This document shows positions 36,598-44,554 of a stretch of 64,000 bases of DNA, piece after piece (the first letter of the stretch is position 1; the number at the start of each line of letters is the position of its first letter). The notes below the pieces were generated by a model. That model was not told the origin of the DNA, searched no databases, and saw only the letters and a list, made by a program, of their open reading frames with translations. Origin of the DNA: Streptacidiphilus sp. PB12-B1b. GTDB lineage: Bacteria > Actinomycetota > Actinomycetes > Streptomycetales > Streptomycetaceae. The DNA is taken from positions 6,944,001 through 7,008,000 of the forward strand of contig NZ_CP048405.1 in NCBI RefSeq assembly GCF_014084125.1, written 5' to 3'. The position numbers and the translations under genes are program-made.

Positions 36598-36709
36598 TCG
36601 TTCCTCACCTGAAGATCGGGTACCTGTTCGAGTGGTCGCAGTGTTGCGATCTCGTGTTGCGCACTGCTGGACGGTACCGCCTGAAGCGCGTTTGCAACAG
36701 GGCGGACTG

Positions 36710-36782
36710 CAGGGCCGGAGGGACTTGAACCCCCAACCGCCGGTTTTGGAGACCGGTGCTCTACCAATTGAGCTACGACCCT
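36710..36782 (-). tRNA. tRNA-Trp (CCA anticodon)
   Basis: A 73-nt cloverleaf. The acceptor AGGGTCG pairs with CGGCCCT (one G-U), the D arm contains AGCTCAATTGGTAGAGC, the anticodon loop CTCCAAA gives CCA, and the T loop is GTTCAAG. The discriminator is G and the 3' CCA is not encoded. Upstream of secE-nusG on the same strand. Confidence 0.97.
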
Positions 36783-36996
36783 TTGGAATCCGGGTGACCG
36801 GATTCGCAGGACCCAACCTACCGCATCAGGGCCCCGGCACGGTGTGTGCACGATTCCTGAGCCGCGGCTCGGTCCATCGGAGGTTGAGTGTAGGGGGTGG
36901 GGGCGCGATTGGTCGAATGCCTTGCCGCCGGGCGGTTCCCGGCCGTATCGCGGAACGGCGATGCCCGGGCCGGTCCGGTTCTGCGACCATGCAGGT

Positions 36997-38244
36997 ATGA
37001 GCGCTGCATCCCCCACCCCTGACCCCAGCATCCGTCCGGCAGACCGCCGCGTCTCGGCACGCATCGGCGCCATCGCGGAGTCCGCCACCCTCGCCGTCGA
37101 CGCCAAGGCCAAGGCCCTCAAGGCGGCCGGTCGTCCGGTGATCGGCTTCGGCGCAGGCGAGCCGGACTTCCCGACTCCCGGCTACATCGTGGACGCGGCC
37201 GTGGCGGCCTGCCGCGACCCGAAGAACCACCGCTACACGCCGGCCGGGGGGCTGCCCGAGCTGAAGGCCGCCATCGCCGCCAAGACGCTGCGCGATTCCG
37301 GCTGGGCCGTGGAGCCCTCGCAGGTGCTGGTGACCAACGGGGGCAAGCAGGCCATCTACGAGGCGTTCGCCGCGATCCTGGACCCGGGCGACGAGGTCAT
37401 CGTGCCCGCGCCCTACTGGACCACCTATCCGGAGTCCATCCAGCTCGCGGGCGGTGTCCCGGTCGAGGTGGTCGCCGACGAGACCACCGGCTACAAGGTG
37501 TCGGTGGAGCAGCTGGAGGCCGCCCGCACCGCGAACACCAAGGTGCTGCTGTTCGTCTCGCCGTCCAACCCGACCGGCGCGGTCTACACCCGGGCCGAGG
37601 TGGAGGCCGTGGGCCGCTGGGCCGCGGAGCACGGGCTGTGGGTGCTCACCGACGAGATCTACGAGCACTTGGTCTACGGCGACGCCGCGTTCGTGTCGCT
37701 GCCGGTGGCCGTGCCGGAGCTGGCCGACAAGTGCATCGTGGTCAACGGCGTGGCCAAGACCTACGCCATGACCGGCTGGCGGGTGGGCTGGGTGATCGGC
37801 CCGCAGGACGTCGTCAAGGCGGCCGCCAACCTGCAGTCGCACGCGACCTCCAACGTCAACAACGTGGCCCAGGTGGCGGCGCTGGCGGCGGTGTCCGGCG
37901 ACCTCTCCGCGGTGGACGAGATGAAGGTGGCGTTCGACCGCCGCCGCCGGACGGTCGTGCGGATGCTCAACGAGATCCCCGGCGTGGTCTGCCCGGAGCC
38001 GCAGGGCGCGTTCTACGCGTACCCGTCGGTCAAGGGGCTGCTGGGCAAGGAGATCCGCGGCAGGCGCCCGCAGACCTCCGCCGAGCTGGCGTCGCTGATC
38101 CTGGACGAGGCCGAGGTCGCGGTCGTCCCGGGCGAGGCGTTCGGAACGCAGGGGTACCTGCGTCTTTCGTACGCGCTGGGCGACGACGACCTGGTCGAGG
38201 GCGTCACCCGGCTGCAGAAGCTGCTCGGCGAGGCCCGCGACTAG
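36997..38244 (+). CDS. aspC: Pyridoxal-phosphate aspartate aminotransferase
   Basis: A 415-aa fold-type I aminotransferase, subgroup Ib. It has [14 protein letters not shown], the [10 protein letters not shown] cofactor loop, [12 protein letters not shown] and the Schiff-base lysine (about Lys254) in [17 protein letters not shown]; the substrate-carboxylate Arg lies near the C-terminus. It interconverts aspartate/2-oxoglutarate and oxaloacetate/glutamate. ATG 36997 has AGG upstream; an earlier in-frame ATG overlaps the divergent secE/tRNA promoter region. A strong terminator follows at 38273. Confidence 0.93.
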   Translation: MSAASPTPDPSIRPADRRVSARIGAIAESATLAVDAKAKALKAAGRPVIGFGAGEPDFPTPGYIVDAAVAACRDPKNHRYTPAGGLPELKAAIAAKTLRDSGWAVEPSQVLVTNGGKQAIYEAFAAILDPGDEVIVPAPYWTTYPESIQLAGGVPVEVVADETTGYKVSVEQLEAARTANTKVLLFVSPSNPTGAVYTRAEVEAVGRWAAEHGLWVLTDEIYEHLVYGDAAFVSLPVAVPELADKCIVVNGVAKTYAMTGWRVGWVIGPQDVVKAAANLQSHATSNVNNVAQVAALAAVSGDLSAVDEMKVAFDRRRRTVVRMLNEIPGVVCPEPQGAFYAYPSVKGLLGKEIRGRRPQTSAELASLILDEAEVAVVPGEAFGTQGYLRLSYALGDDDLVEGVTRLQKLLGEARD

Positions 38245-38272
38245 ACCGCCGGGCCGGTGCGAGCCGGTCTTT

Positions 38273-38312
38273 CGGGCCCGTCACGGCGGCTGCGGCCGCG
38301 GTGACGGGCCCG
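38273..38312 (+). terminator. Terminator of aspC
   Basis: 12-bp perfect stem CGGGCCCGTCAC with its complement around a 16-nt loop that can pair further (GGC/GCG), 28 bp after the aspC stop. Confidence 0.85.
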
Positions 38313-38389
38313 TCGCGTCAGCGCGGCGCCCCGTCCGGGGTTCACCCGATCGAGGGTCTTGACCTGGATGTATTCCAAGGCCAGGCTGA

Positions 38390-39490
38390 ATGAGCGAAGA
38401 TCTCTGGATGGAACAGGTATCCGCTGCCCCGATCGGCCCCCCTGCGGTCGCCGCCGCCCCTGCCCCCCGGGATGTCCGCCTTCTTCCCAAGGCGCATCTG
38501 CACCTGCACTTCACCGGCTCCATGCGCCCCGCGACCCTGCTGGAGCTGGCCGACAAGCACGGAGTGCACCTGCCCGAGGCGCTGGGAGCCCACGCCCTGA
38601 GTTCCGGCGAGCCGCCGAAGCTCCGGGCCACCGACGAACGCGGCTGGTTCCGCTTCCAGCGGCTGTACGACATGGCGCGATCGGTGCTGCGCGACGAGGA
38701 CGACATCCGGCGGCTGGTACTGGAGACCGCCCAGGACGAACTGGCCGAGGGCAGTGCCTGGCTGGAGATACAGGTCGATCCGACCTCCTACGCGCCCAGG
38801 CTCGGCGGGCTGATCCCGGCGCTGGAGATCATCCTGGACGCGGTGGACGCCGCCTCCCGGGCGACCGGCGTGGAGATCAGGGTGCTGGTCGCCGCCAACC
38901 GGATGAAGCACCCGCTGGACGCCCGCACCCTGGCGCGGCTGGCGGTGCGCTACACCGACCGGGGCGTGGTCGGCTTCGGCCTGTCCAACGACGAACGCCG
39001 GGGCATGGCGCGGGACTTCGACCGGGCCTTCGCCATCGCCCGGGAGGGCGGCCTGCTGGCCGCCCCGCACGGCGGCGAGTTGGCCGGCCCGGCCAGCATC
39101 CGGGACTGCGTGGACGACCTCGGCGCCGGGCGGGTCGGCCACGGGGTGCGCGCGGCGGAGGACCCCCGGCTGATGCAGCGGCTGGCCGACCGTCAGATCA
39201 CCTGCGAGGTCTGCCCGGCGTCCAATGTGGCGCTGGGCGTCTACGAGAAGCCCGAGGACGTGCCGCTGCGCACGCTGTTCGACGCAGGCGTGCCGATGGC
39301 GCTGGGCGCCGACGACCCGCTGCTGTTCGGCTCGCGGCTGGTGGCCCAGTACCGCTCGGCGCGCGAGGTGCACGGCTTCAGCGACGCCGAACTGGCCGAG
39401 CTGGCACGGCAGTCGGTGCGCGGCTCGTGCGCGCCCAAGGACGTCCGGGAGCGGCTGCTGGCCGGGGTGGACGCCTGGCTGGTGTCCTGA
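38390..39490 (+). CDS. add: Adenosine deaminase
   Basis: A 366-aa zinc hydrolase of the adenosine/adenine deaminase family, converting adenosine to inosine in purine salvage. Zinc ligands are in KAHLHLHFTGSM (34-45); HGGELAGP, VGHGVRAAEDP and the C-terminal GADDPLLFG supply the other active-site residues. The first about 30 residues are a non-conserved Ala/Pro extension, so ATG 38408 (18 bp downstream) is a possible alternative to ATG 38390. Confidence 0.92.
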   Translation: MSEDLWMEQVSAAPIGPPAVAAAPAPRDVRLLPKAHLHLHFTGSMRPATLLELADKHGVHLPEALGAHALSSGEPPKLRATDERGWFRFQRLYDMARSVLRDEDDIRRLVLETAQDELAEGSAWLEIQVDPTSYAPRLGGLIPALEIILDAVDAASRATGVEIRVLVAANRMKHPLDARTLARLAVRYTDRGVVGFGLSNDERRGMARDFDRAFAIAREGGLLAAPHGGELAGPASIRDCVDDLGAGRVGHGVRAAEDPRLMQRLADRQITCEVCPASNVALGVYEKPEDVPLRTLFDAGVPMALGADDPLLFGSRLVAQYRSAREVHGFSDAELAELARQSVRGSCAPKDVRERLLAGVDAWLVS

Positions 39491-39525
39491 CCGGGCGCGC
39501 GCCGCGGCCGGTGCGCGGGCCGGTC
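39489..39525. terminator. Candidate bidirectional terminator between add and murB
   Basis: Interrupted inverted repeat (GACCGG/CCGGTC outside, CGCGC/GCGCG inside) filling the 39-bp gap between two converging genes. Confidence 0.45.
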
Positions 39526-39529
39526 CGGG

Positions 39530-40588
39530 TCAGAGCTCGACGCCGACCAGCACCGGCTCGTTGACCAGGGTGACGCCGAAGGCCGCCCGGACGCCGTCGC
39601 GCACCTCGCGGGCGAGCGCCAGCAGGTCATCGGTGGTGGCCTGGCCGCGGTTGGTCAGGGCCAGGGTGTGCTTGCCGGAGAGCCGGGCCGGGCCGCGGCC
39701 GTAGCCCTTGCCGAAGCCCGCCCGGTCGATCAGCCAGGCGGCCGAGGTCTTGGCGCCCTGGTCCGGCGCGGGGAACAGCGGCGGCTGGACGTCCGGGCCG
39801 AGCCGGTCGCGGACGCGGGCCAGGAACGCGGCCTGCTGCTCCGGGTCCAGGACCGGGTTGGTGAAGAAGGAGCCCGCCGACCAGGTGTCGTGGTCCTCCG
39901 GGTCCAGCACCATGCCCTTGCCGGCCCGCAGTTCGAGCACGGTCTCGCGGGCGGTGCGCAGCCCGGTGCGCTCGCCCTGCTCCACGCCGAGCGTGCGGGC
40001 CACCTCGGCGTAGCGGACCGGGGTGGAGCGCCCCTGGGCGTCCTCCAGGTCGAAGCGGACCCGCAGCACCACGTACCGGTCGGGGTGGGCCTTGAAGACG
40101 CTGTGCCGGTAGGAGAACCGGCAGTCGGCGTTGGCCAGGGTCACCGTCTCGCGGGCGCGGCGGTCGTAGGCGACGACCTCGGTGACGGTGTGGGCCACCT
40201 CCTGCCCGTAGGCGCCGACGTTCTGCACCGGGGTGGCGCCGACCGAGCCGGGGATGCCGGCCAGGAACTCGTTCCCGGCCAGCCCGTACTCCAGCACGGT
40301 GGCGGCGACCAGGTCCGTCCAGACCTCTCCGGCGGCGGCGTCCAGGCGGGTGCCGTGCAGGGTGTGGCCGGTGGTGGCGATGTGCAGGGCGGTGCCGTCG
40401 AAGCCCTTGTCGCCGATGACCAGGTTGCTGCCGCCGCCGATCACCAGCAGCGGCTCCCCGGCGGCGTCGGCGGCGCGGACGGTCTCGACGATCTCGTCGT
40501 CGGTGGTGGCGCTGACCAGCCGGCGGGCCGGGCCGCCGAGGCGGAAGGTGGTCAGCGGGGCGAGGGGGGCGTCCTGGAGTACCTGCAC
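39530..40588 (-). CDS. murB: UDP-N-acetylenolpyruvoylglucosamine reductase
   Basis: MurB (352 aa) is the FAD/NADPH enzyme making UDP-N-acetylmuramate for peptidoglycan. The FAD site reads PLTTFRLGGPARRLVSA and GGGSNLVIGDKGFDG; SYRHSVFK contains the catalytic region, and the type I C-terminal domain includes AWLIDRAGFGKGYG. Length is typical. It converges on add with about 40 bp between stop codons. Confidence 0.95.
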   Translation of the reverse strand: MQVLQDAPLAPLTTFRLGGPARRLVSATTDDEIVETVRAADAAGEPLLVIGGGSNLVIGDKGFDGTALHIATTGHTLHGTRLDAAAGEVWTDLVAATVLEYGLAGNEFLAGIPGSVGATPVQNVGAYGQEVAHTVTEVVAYDRRARETVTLANADCRFSYRHSVFKAHPDRYVVLRVRFDLEDAQGRSTPVRYAEVARTLGVEQGERTGLRTARETVLELRAGKGMVLDPEDHDTWSAGSFFTNPVLDPEQQAAFLARVRDRLGPDVQPPLFPAPDQGAKTSAAWLIDRAGFGKGYGRGPARLSGKHTLALTNRGQATTDDLLALAREVRDGVRAAFGVTLVNEPVLVGVEL

Positions 40589-40677
40589 GATGCCAGCTTA
40601 GAGGGGGGCGCGCGGACGCCCCGCCCGCACCCGCCGGGGCGGATGGGACGGGGCGCCGGTCGTGCCGCGCGGCCGGG

Positions 40678-42105
40678 TCAGGAGACCGGCGACAGGGTGG
40701 GGGCCTGGCTCTCGGCGGCGGCCTCGGGCGCCCCGGCGGCCCGGCGGCGGCGCGGGATGACCAGGGCGGCGACCACGGCGGCGGCGATGGCGGCGGCGCC
40801 CACCCACAGCGCCGGGTCCAGTCCGTCGGCGAACGCCTGCGGGCTGCCGTAGCCGCCGTGGGCGGTGAAGACCGAGGTGAGGACGGCGATGCCGAGGGCT
40901 CCGCCGACCTCGCGGAGCGCGCTGTTGGCGCCGGAGGCGACGCCCTGCTCCTCCGGCTCGACCGAGCCCATGAGCACCGCCGCGACCGGCGAGAAGAACA
41001 GGGCCATGCCGATGCCGGAGAGGATCAGCGCGGGGAGCTGCGCGGCGTAGCCGACGTGGGCGGCGACGATCAGGGCGAACCAGGTGAGCCCGGCGGTCTG
41101 CAGGGCGAGCCCGGCGGCGATGATGACGCGTCCGCCGATGCGGTCGACGAAGAGTCCGGCGATGGGCGCGACCACCATCGGCATGGCCGTCCAGGGCAGC
41201 ATCCGGACCCCGGCCTCCATCGGGCTGTAGCCCTGGGCGTTCTGCAGCCACTGGCTGAGCAGGAAGATCGAGCCGAACATGCCCAGGGACATCAGCAGCG
41301 AGGCGCTGTTGACGGCGGCGAAGGCCCGGTTGCGGAACAGCCGCATGGGCAGCAGCGGCGCGTCCGTGTGCATCTCCCAGGCGACGAAGGCGACCAGCAG
41401 GGCGGCTCCGGCGACGAGTCCGGTGAGCACGGTGGGGCTGCTCCAGCCGTCGGAGTTGCCGCGGATCAGGGCGAAGACGATGCCGAAGAGGCCGGCGCTG
41501 GCGAGGGCGGTGCCGGGGATGTCGAGGCGTCCGTTGGGGCCGTGGCTCTCGGTCAGCCGCAGTCGGGCGAGCGGTATCAGGGCCAGCCCGATGGGGACGT
41601 TCAGCGCGAAGATCCACTGCCAGGAGAGGTGTTCGACCACGGTGCCGCCGATCAGCGGGCCGAGGGCGATGGCCATGCCGTTGACGGCTCCCCAGGCCCC
41701 GAAGGCGGCGCCGCGCCGGGCGGGCGGGACGGCGGAGGTGAGCAGGGTGAGGCTGACCGGGGTGAGCAGGGCCGCGCCGACGCCCTGGGCGGCGCGGGCG
41801 GCGATCAGCGCGCCGATGTCGGGGGCGAGGGCCGCGCCCAGCGAGGAGAGGGTGAACAGGGTGAGCCCGAGGGTGAATATCCGGCGGCGGCCGAAGCGGT
41901 CGCCGAGGGCGGCGCCGAGCATCAGCAGCACGGCGAAGGTCAGGGTGTAGGCGTTGACGGTCCATTCGAGGTCGGTGATGCCGCCGCCGAGGTGCGCCCG
42001 AATGGAGGGGAGGGCGGTGGTGACGACGAGGTTGTCGAGGGCGGCCATGAAGCCGGCGGTGCTGGTGATGACGAAGGCCCAGACTGCTGGATTGCCCTTG
42101 CGCAT
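40678..42105 (-). CDS. MFS drug-efflux transporter, DHA2 (EmrB/QacA) family
   Basis: A 475-aa protein with about 14 transmembrane helices. After MRKGNPAVWAFVITSTAG come MAALDNLVVTTALPSI (motif D1) and the loop LGDRFGRRRIF (motif A), which mark a proton-driven multidrug exporter of the DHA2 group. ATG 42105 begins the family-like N-terminus; an operator-like palindrome lies 45-62 bp upstream. It is 110 bp downstream of the TetR gene on the same strand and is the obvious target of that repressor. Substrate unknown. Confidence 0.93.
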   Translation of the reverse strand: MRKGNPAVWAFVITSTAGFMAALDNLVVTTALPSIRAHLGGGITDLEWTVNAYTLTFAVLLMLGAALGDRFGRRRIFTLGLTLFTLSSLGAALAPDIGALIAARAAQGVGAALLTPVSLTLLTSAVPPARRGAAFGAWGAVNGMAIALGPLIGGTVVEHLSWQWIFALNVPIGLALIPLARLRLTESHGPNGRLDIPGTALASAGLFGIVFALIRGNSDGWSSPTVLTGLVAGAALLVAFVAWEMHTDAPLLPMRLFRNRAFAAVNSASLLMSLGMFGSIFLLSQWLQNAQGYSPMEAGVRMLPWTAMPMVVAPIAGLFVDRIGGRVIIAAGLALQTAGLTWFALIVAAHVGYAAQLPALILSGIGMALFFSPVAAVLMGSVEPEEQGVASGANSALREVGGALGIAVLTSVFTAHGGYGSPQAFADGLDPALWVGAAAIAAAVVAALVIPRRRRAAGAPEAAAESQAPTLSPVS

Positions 42106-42149
42106 GTCGGTTTCCCTGCTGCTCGGCCCCGACTGGGGTGGGGCCACAC

Positions 42150-42167
42150 TTAGTAATTGATTACTAA
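42150..42167. promoter_or_regulatory. TetR operator upstream of the MFS gene
   Basis: Palindrome TTAGTAA-TTGA-TTACTAA, markedly AT-rich against its surroundings. A 16/18 match occurs 11-28 bp before the tetR start (42790-42807). Confidence 0.8.
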
Positions 42168-42215
42168 CTTTCGCGGACAGAAAGAAACGCCGCAGACAGG
42201 CCCGGCGGGCCCGCC

Positions 42216-42779
42216 TCAGTGCCCTTTGTCCTCGAAGTTGAATCCCTGCCACAGGCGGTGCTCCGGCGGAAAACCCATGGCGACCATTGCGTTGATCAGC
42301 ATTCCCTGCGAGAAGAACTCCCGCGTCTCCTCCTGGGTCATCGCGGCCGCATCGGTCACGGTGTCCCAGAGGTCGGTCCACATGCCCCGGACGATCTCGC
42401 CGACGTCGGCGTCCCCGGCGGCCTCGGCGGCCGCGGTGGAGACGTACATCTGCATCTGCATCATCAGCCGGCTGCGGTCGGCGATGAGGTCGATGTAGGC
42501 CAGGCTCATGGCCTCCCGGGCGTCCTCGCCGCTGAGCCCCTCGGAGGCGGCGACGAAGGCCTCCCGGATGTCGTCCATGCAGCGCCGGGCGGCGGCCTCG
42601 AAGATCGCCCGCTTGCTGGGGAAGATCCGGAACAGGTACGGCTGCGAGACGCCGACCCGGTCGGCGATCAACTGGGTGGAGGTGCCGTTGTAGCCGCGCT
42701 CGGCGAACTCGACCATGGCGGCGCGGATGACGCTCTCGCGCCGCTCCTCCGCCGTCATCCTCATGCTCGCCTTTGCCAT
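42216..42779 (-). CDS. TetR family transcriptional regulator
   Basis: A 187-aa repressor. The helix-turn-helix lies near residues 31-55 (TSTQLIADRVGVSQPYLFRI) after the family helix RRESVIRAAMVEFAERGYNG; the C-terminal ligand domain is helical and includes a Met-rich helix (LMMQMQMYV). Identical operator-like palindromes lie 11-28 bp upstream of its own start and before the pump gene, so it probably represses both and is released by the pump's substrate. Confidence 0.93.
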   Translation of the reverse strand: MAKASMRMTAEERRESVIRAAMVEFAERGYNGTSTQLIADRVGVSQPYLFRIFPSKRAIFEAAARRCMDDIREAFVAASEGLSGEDAREAMSLAYIDLIADRSRLMMQMQMYVSTAAAEAAGDADVGEIVRGMWTDLWDTVTDAAAMTQEETREFFSQGMLINAMVAMGFPPEHRLWQGFNFEDKGH

Positions 42780-42789
42780 GCAGACAAAG

Positions 42790-42807
42790 TTAGTGGTTGA
42801 TTACTAA
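42790..42807. promoter_or_regulatory. TetR operator upstream of tetR (autoregulation)
   Basis: TTAGTGGTTGATTACTAA, differing at two positions from the site upstream of the MFS gene. Its location next to the tetR start codon suggests autorepression. Confidence 0.78.
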
Positions 42808-42892
42808 CCTGTCAACGCCGGGCGCCCCGGCGGTCGCGGCGCCCGCCCGGAGGCCGTCCGGGGTGCGCCGCGATCGGTCGCCGCGAGCGCCG

Positions 42893-43321
42893 TCAGGCCA
42901 GCTGGACTACGGCCCGGGACATGCCCAGCACCTTCTGGCCCGCGCTGGTGGCCAGCAGGTCCACCCGCACCCGGCGGTCGTCCAGCTTCGCCCCGACCTT
43001 GGCCGAGACCTCGATCACCGCGCCGACGCCGTCGTTCGGGACCACCACCGGCTTGGTGAAGCGCACGCCGTACTCGACCACCGCGCCCGGGTCGCCGAGC
43101 CAGTCGGTGACCACCCGGATCGCCTCGGCCATGGTGAACATGCCGTGGCCGATGACGTCCGGCAGGCCCACCGATGTGGCGAACGCCTCGTTCCAGTGGA
43201 TCGGGTTGAAGTCGCCCGAGGCCCCGGCGTACTGGACCAGGGTGGCGCGGGTCACCGGAAAGGACTGCGCCGGAAGCTCGGCCCCGACCTCGACCTCGTC
43301 GTAGTTGACCTTCGCGGTCAT
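42893..43321 (-). CDS. MaoC family dehydratase (HadB-like)
   Basis: A 142-aa single hot-dog enzyme. The hydratase 2 motif with catalytic Asp and His is in YAGASGDFNPIHWNEAFA, and GHGMFTMAEAIRVV follows. In actinobacteria such a protein forms a heterodimer with a HadA-like partner to dehydrate 3-hydroxyacyl-ACP in fatty acid elongation. ATG 43321 has AGGAGG 7 bases upstream; a GTG at 43327 is too close to that site. Immediately downstream of its partner gene. Confidence 0.9.
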   Translation of the reverse strand: MTAKVNYDEVEVGAELPAQSFPVTRATLVQYAGASGDFNPIHWNEAFATSVGLPDVIGHGMFTMAEAIRVVTDWLGDPGAVVEYGVRFTKPVVVPNDGVGAVIEVSAKVGAKLDDRRVRVDLLATSAGQKVLGMSRAVVQLA

Positions 43322-43323
43322 GG

Positions 43324-43776
43324 TCACCCCTCCTCGGCGGCGCGGGCCACCAGCATCATGTGGGCGGTGACCACGTGCTCACCGCTCTCCTCGTGCACCT
43401 CGCCGCGCACCGACAGCACGTCGTTGCCGGCCAGCGACTTGATCGACTCGATGACGCAGGTGACCGCCAGCCGGTCCCCCGCCCGCACCGGCCGGGTGTA
43501 GACGAAGCGCTGGTCGCCGTGGACCACCCGGGAGAAGTCCAGGCCCAGCTCCGGGTCGTTGACCACCTGGGCGGAGGCCCGGTAGGTGATCACGAAGGGG
43601 AAGGTGGGCGGGGCGATCACGTCGGCGTGGCCCAGGGCCTTGGCGGCCTCCTGGTCCCGGTAGACCGGATTGGGGTCGCCGACCGCCTCGGCGAACTCGC
43701 GGATCTTCTCGCGCCCGACCTCGTACGGGGCCGTGGGCGGGTAGGTCCGCCCGATGAAGGAGGGGTCGAGCGGCAT
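43324..43776 (-). CDS. MaoC-type dehydratase N-terminal domain protein (HadA-like)
   Basis: A 150-aa FAS1-like hot-dog protein. MPLDPSFIGRTYPPTAPYEV and VGREKIREFAEAVGDPNPVY are the usual start of this family, which lacks the full hydratase dyad and pairs with a HadB-like subunit. ATG 43776 has AAGGAG upstream. The next gene (HadB-like) begins at its stop codon, so the two subunits are made together. Confidence 0.9.
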   Translation of the reverse strand: MPLDPSFIGRTYPPTAPYEVGREKIREFAEAVGDPNPVYRDQEAAKALGHADVIAPPTFPFVITYRASAQVVNDPELGLDFSRVVHGDQRFVYTRPVRAGDRLAVTCVIESIKSLAGNDVLSVRGEVHEESGEHVVTAHMMLVARAAEEG

Positions 43777-43823
43777 GGACAGTCTCCTTGTGGATCCTGG
43801 TGGTTGGGGAAACCGCAACGAGA

Positions 43824-43857
43824 CGAAGGCCGCCCCCACGGATGGGGACGGCCTTCG
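43824..43857 (-). terminator. Terminator of rpmG
   Basis: Stem CGAAGGCCG/CGGCCTTCG extended by CCCC/GGGG with one bulged base, 47 bp beyond the rpmG stop on the minus strand. Confidence 0.8.
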
Positions 43858-43903
43858 CCGACGAGCTGGTCGATAGCACCGGCCCTGCGAGTGAACGCAG
43901 AGG

Positions 43904-44068
43904 TCAGCGGGTCTCGCGGTGCGCGGTGTGCGACTTGCAGCGGGGGCAGTGCTTCTTCAACTCAAGACGGTCCGGGTCGTTACGCCGGTTCTTCTTGGTG
44001 ATGTAGTTCCGCTCCTTGCACTCCACGCAGGCCAGCGTGATCTTCGGGCGGACATCAGTGGCGGCCAC
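43904..44068 (-). CDS. rpmG: 50S ribosomal protein L33
   Basis: A 54-aa L33: (M)[16 protein letters not shown] followed by [19 protein letters not shown] and [17 protein letters not shown]. Two CxxC pairs show it is the zinc-binding (C+) form. Start GTG 44068 with GGAAGG upstream. It is the usual neighbour of the dehydratase pair and of tRNA-Met and tRNA-Thr in streptomycetes. Confidence 0.96.
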   Translation of the reverse strand: MAATDVRPKITLACVECKERNYITKKNRRNDPDRLELKKHCPRCKSHTAHRETR

Positions 44069-44155
44069 AGGAGTGCCTTCCTCGGACAGACAACGTTATG
44101 AACACAGACAAGAGTAGCCGACTGGGCGGGTTACCCGACAATCGGCTACAGGGCG

Positions 44156-44231
44156 TGGTAGCGGTGACCGGACTTGAACCGGTGACACAGCGATTATGAG
44201 CCGCTTGCTCTACCAACTGAGCTACACCGCC
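44156..44231 (-). tRNA. tRNA-Met (CAT anticodon, elongator type)
   Basis: Cloverleaf of 73 nt plus encoded CCA (44156-44158). Acceptor GGCGGTG/CACCGCT with a G-U first pair, D arm AGCTCAGTTGGTAGAGC, anticodon loop CTCATAA, T loop GTTCAAG. A paired first base argues for elongator rather than initiator tRNA. Confidence 0.96.
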
Positions 44232-44275
44232 ACGACGATCGGGCACCCCGCCGAAGCGGGGTTCCCTCTCATCCG

Positions 44276-44348
44276 AGCCCCCATGCGGAATCGAACCGCA
44301 GACCTTCTCCTTACCATGGAGACGCTCTACCGACTGAGCTATAGGGGC
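44276..44348 (-). tRNA. tRNA-Thr (GGT anticodon)
   Basis: 73-nt cloverleaf: acceptor GCCCCTA/TGGGGGC, D arm AGCTCAGTCGGTAGAGC, anticodon GGT in CATGGTAA, T loop GTTCGAT. CCA not encoded. 44 bp upstream of tRNA-Met on the same strand. Confidence 0.95.
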
Positions 44349-44554
44349 TGGCCGAGGAAGACATTACACGGTTCCCGGCCGATCCGTGAAATCCGTATCA
44401 GGACTGCCCGTTCCCAGCTCAGAGCGGCCGGACGGACCACCCGGCCGGTACGACTTATCCAGTCCTCCCCATCGTCCCCACGCGCCTCCCGGGCCCGCCC
44501 CCGACGCCGCCCTAGGCTCCCCCCGGCGATCCTGACCGGCCCGAAGGAGCAGCG

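Noticed and set aside
36844-36996. Longer start for aspC
   Set aside because: The upstream in-frame ATG adds non-conserved residues and overlaps the promoter region of tRNA-Trp; ATG 36997 fits the family.
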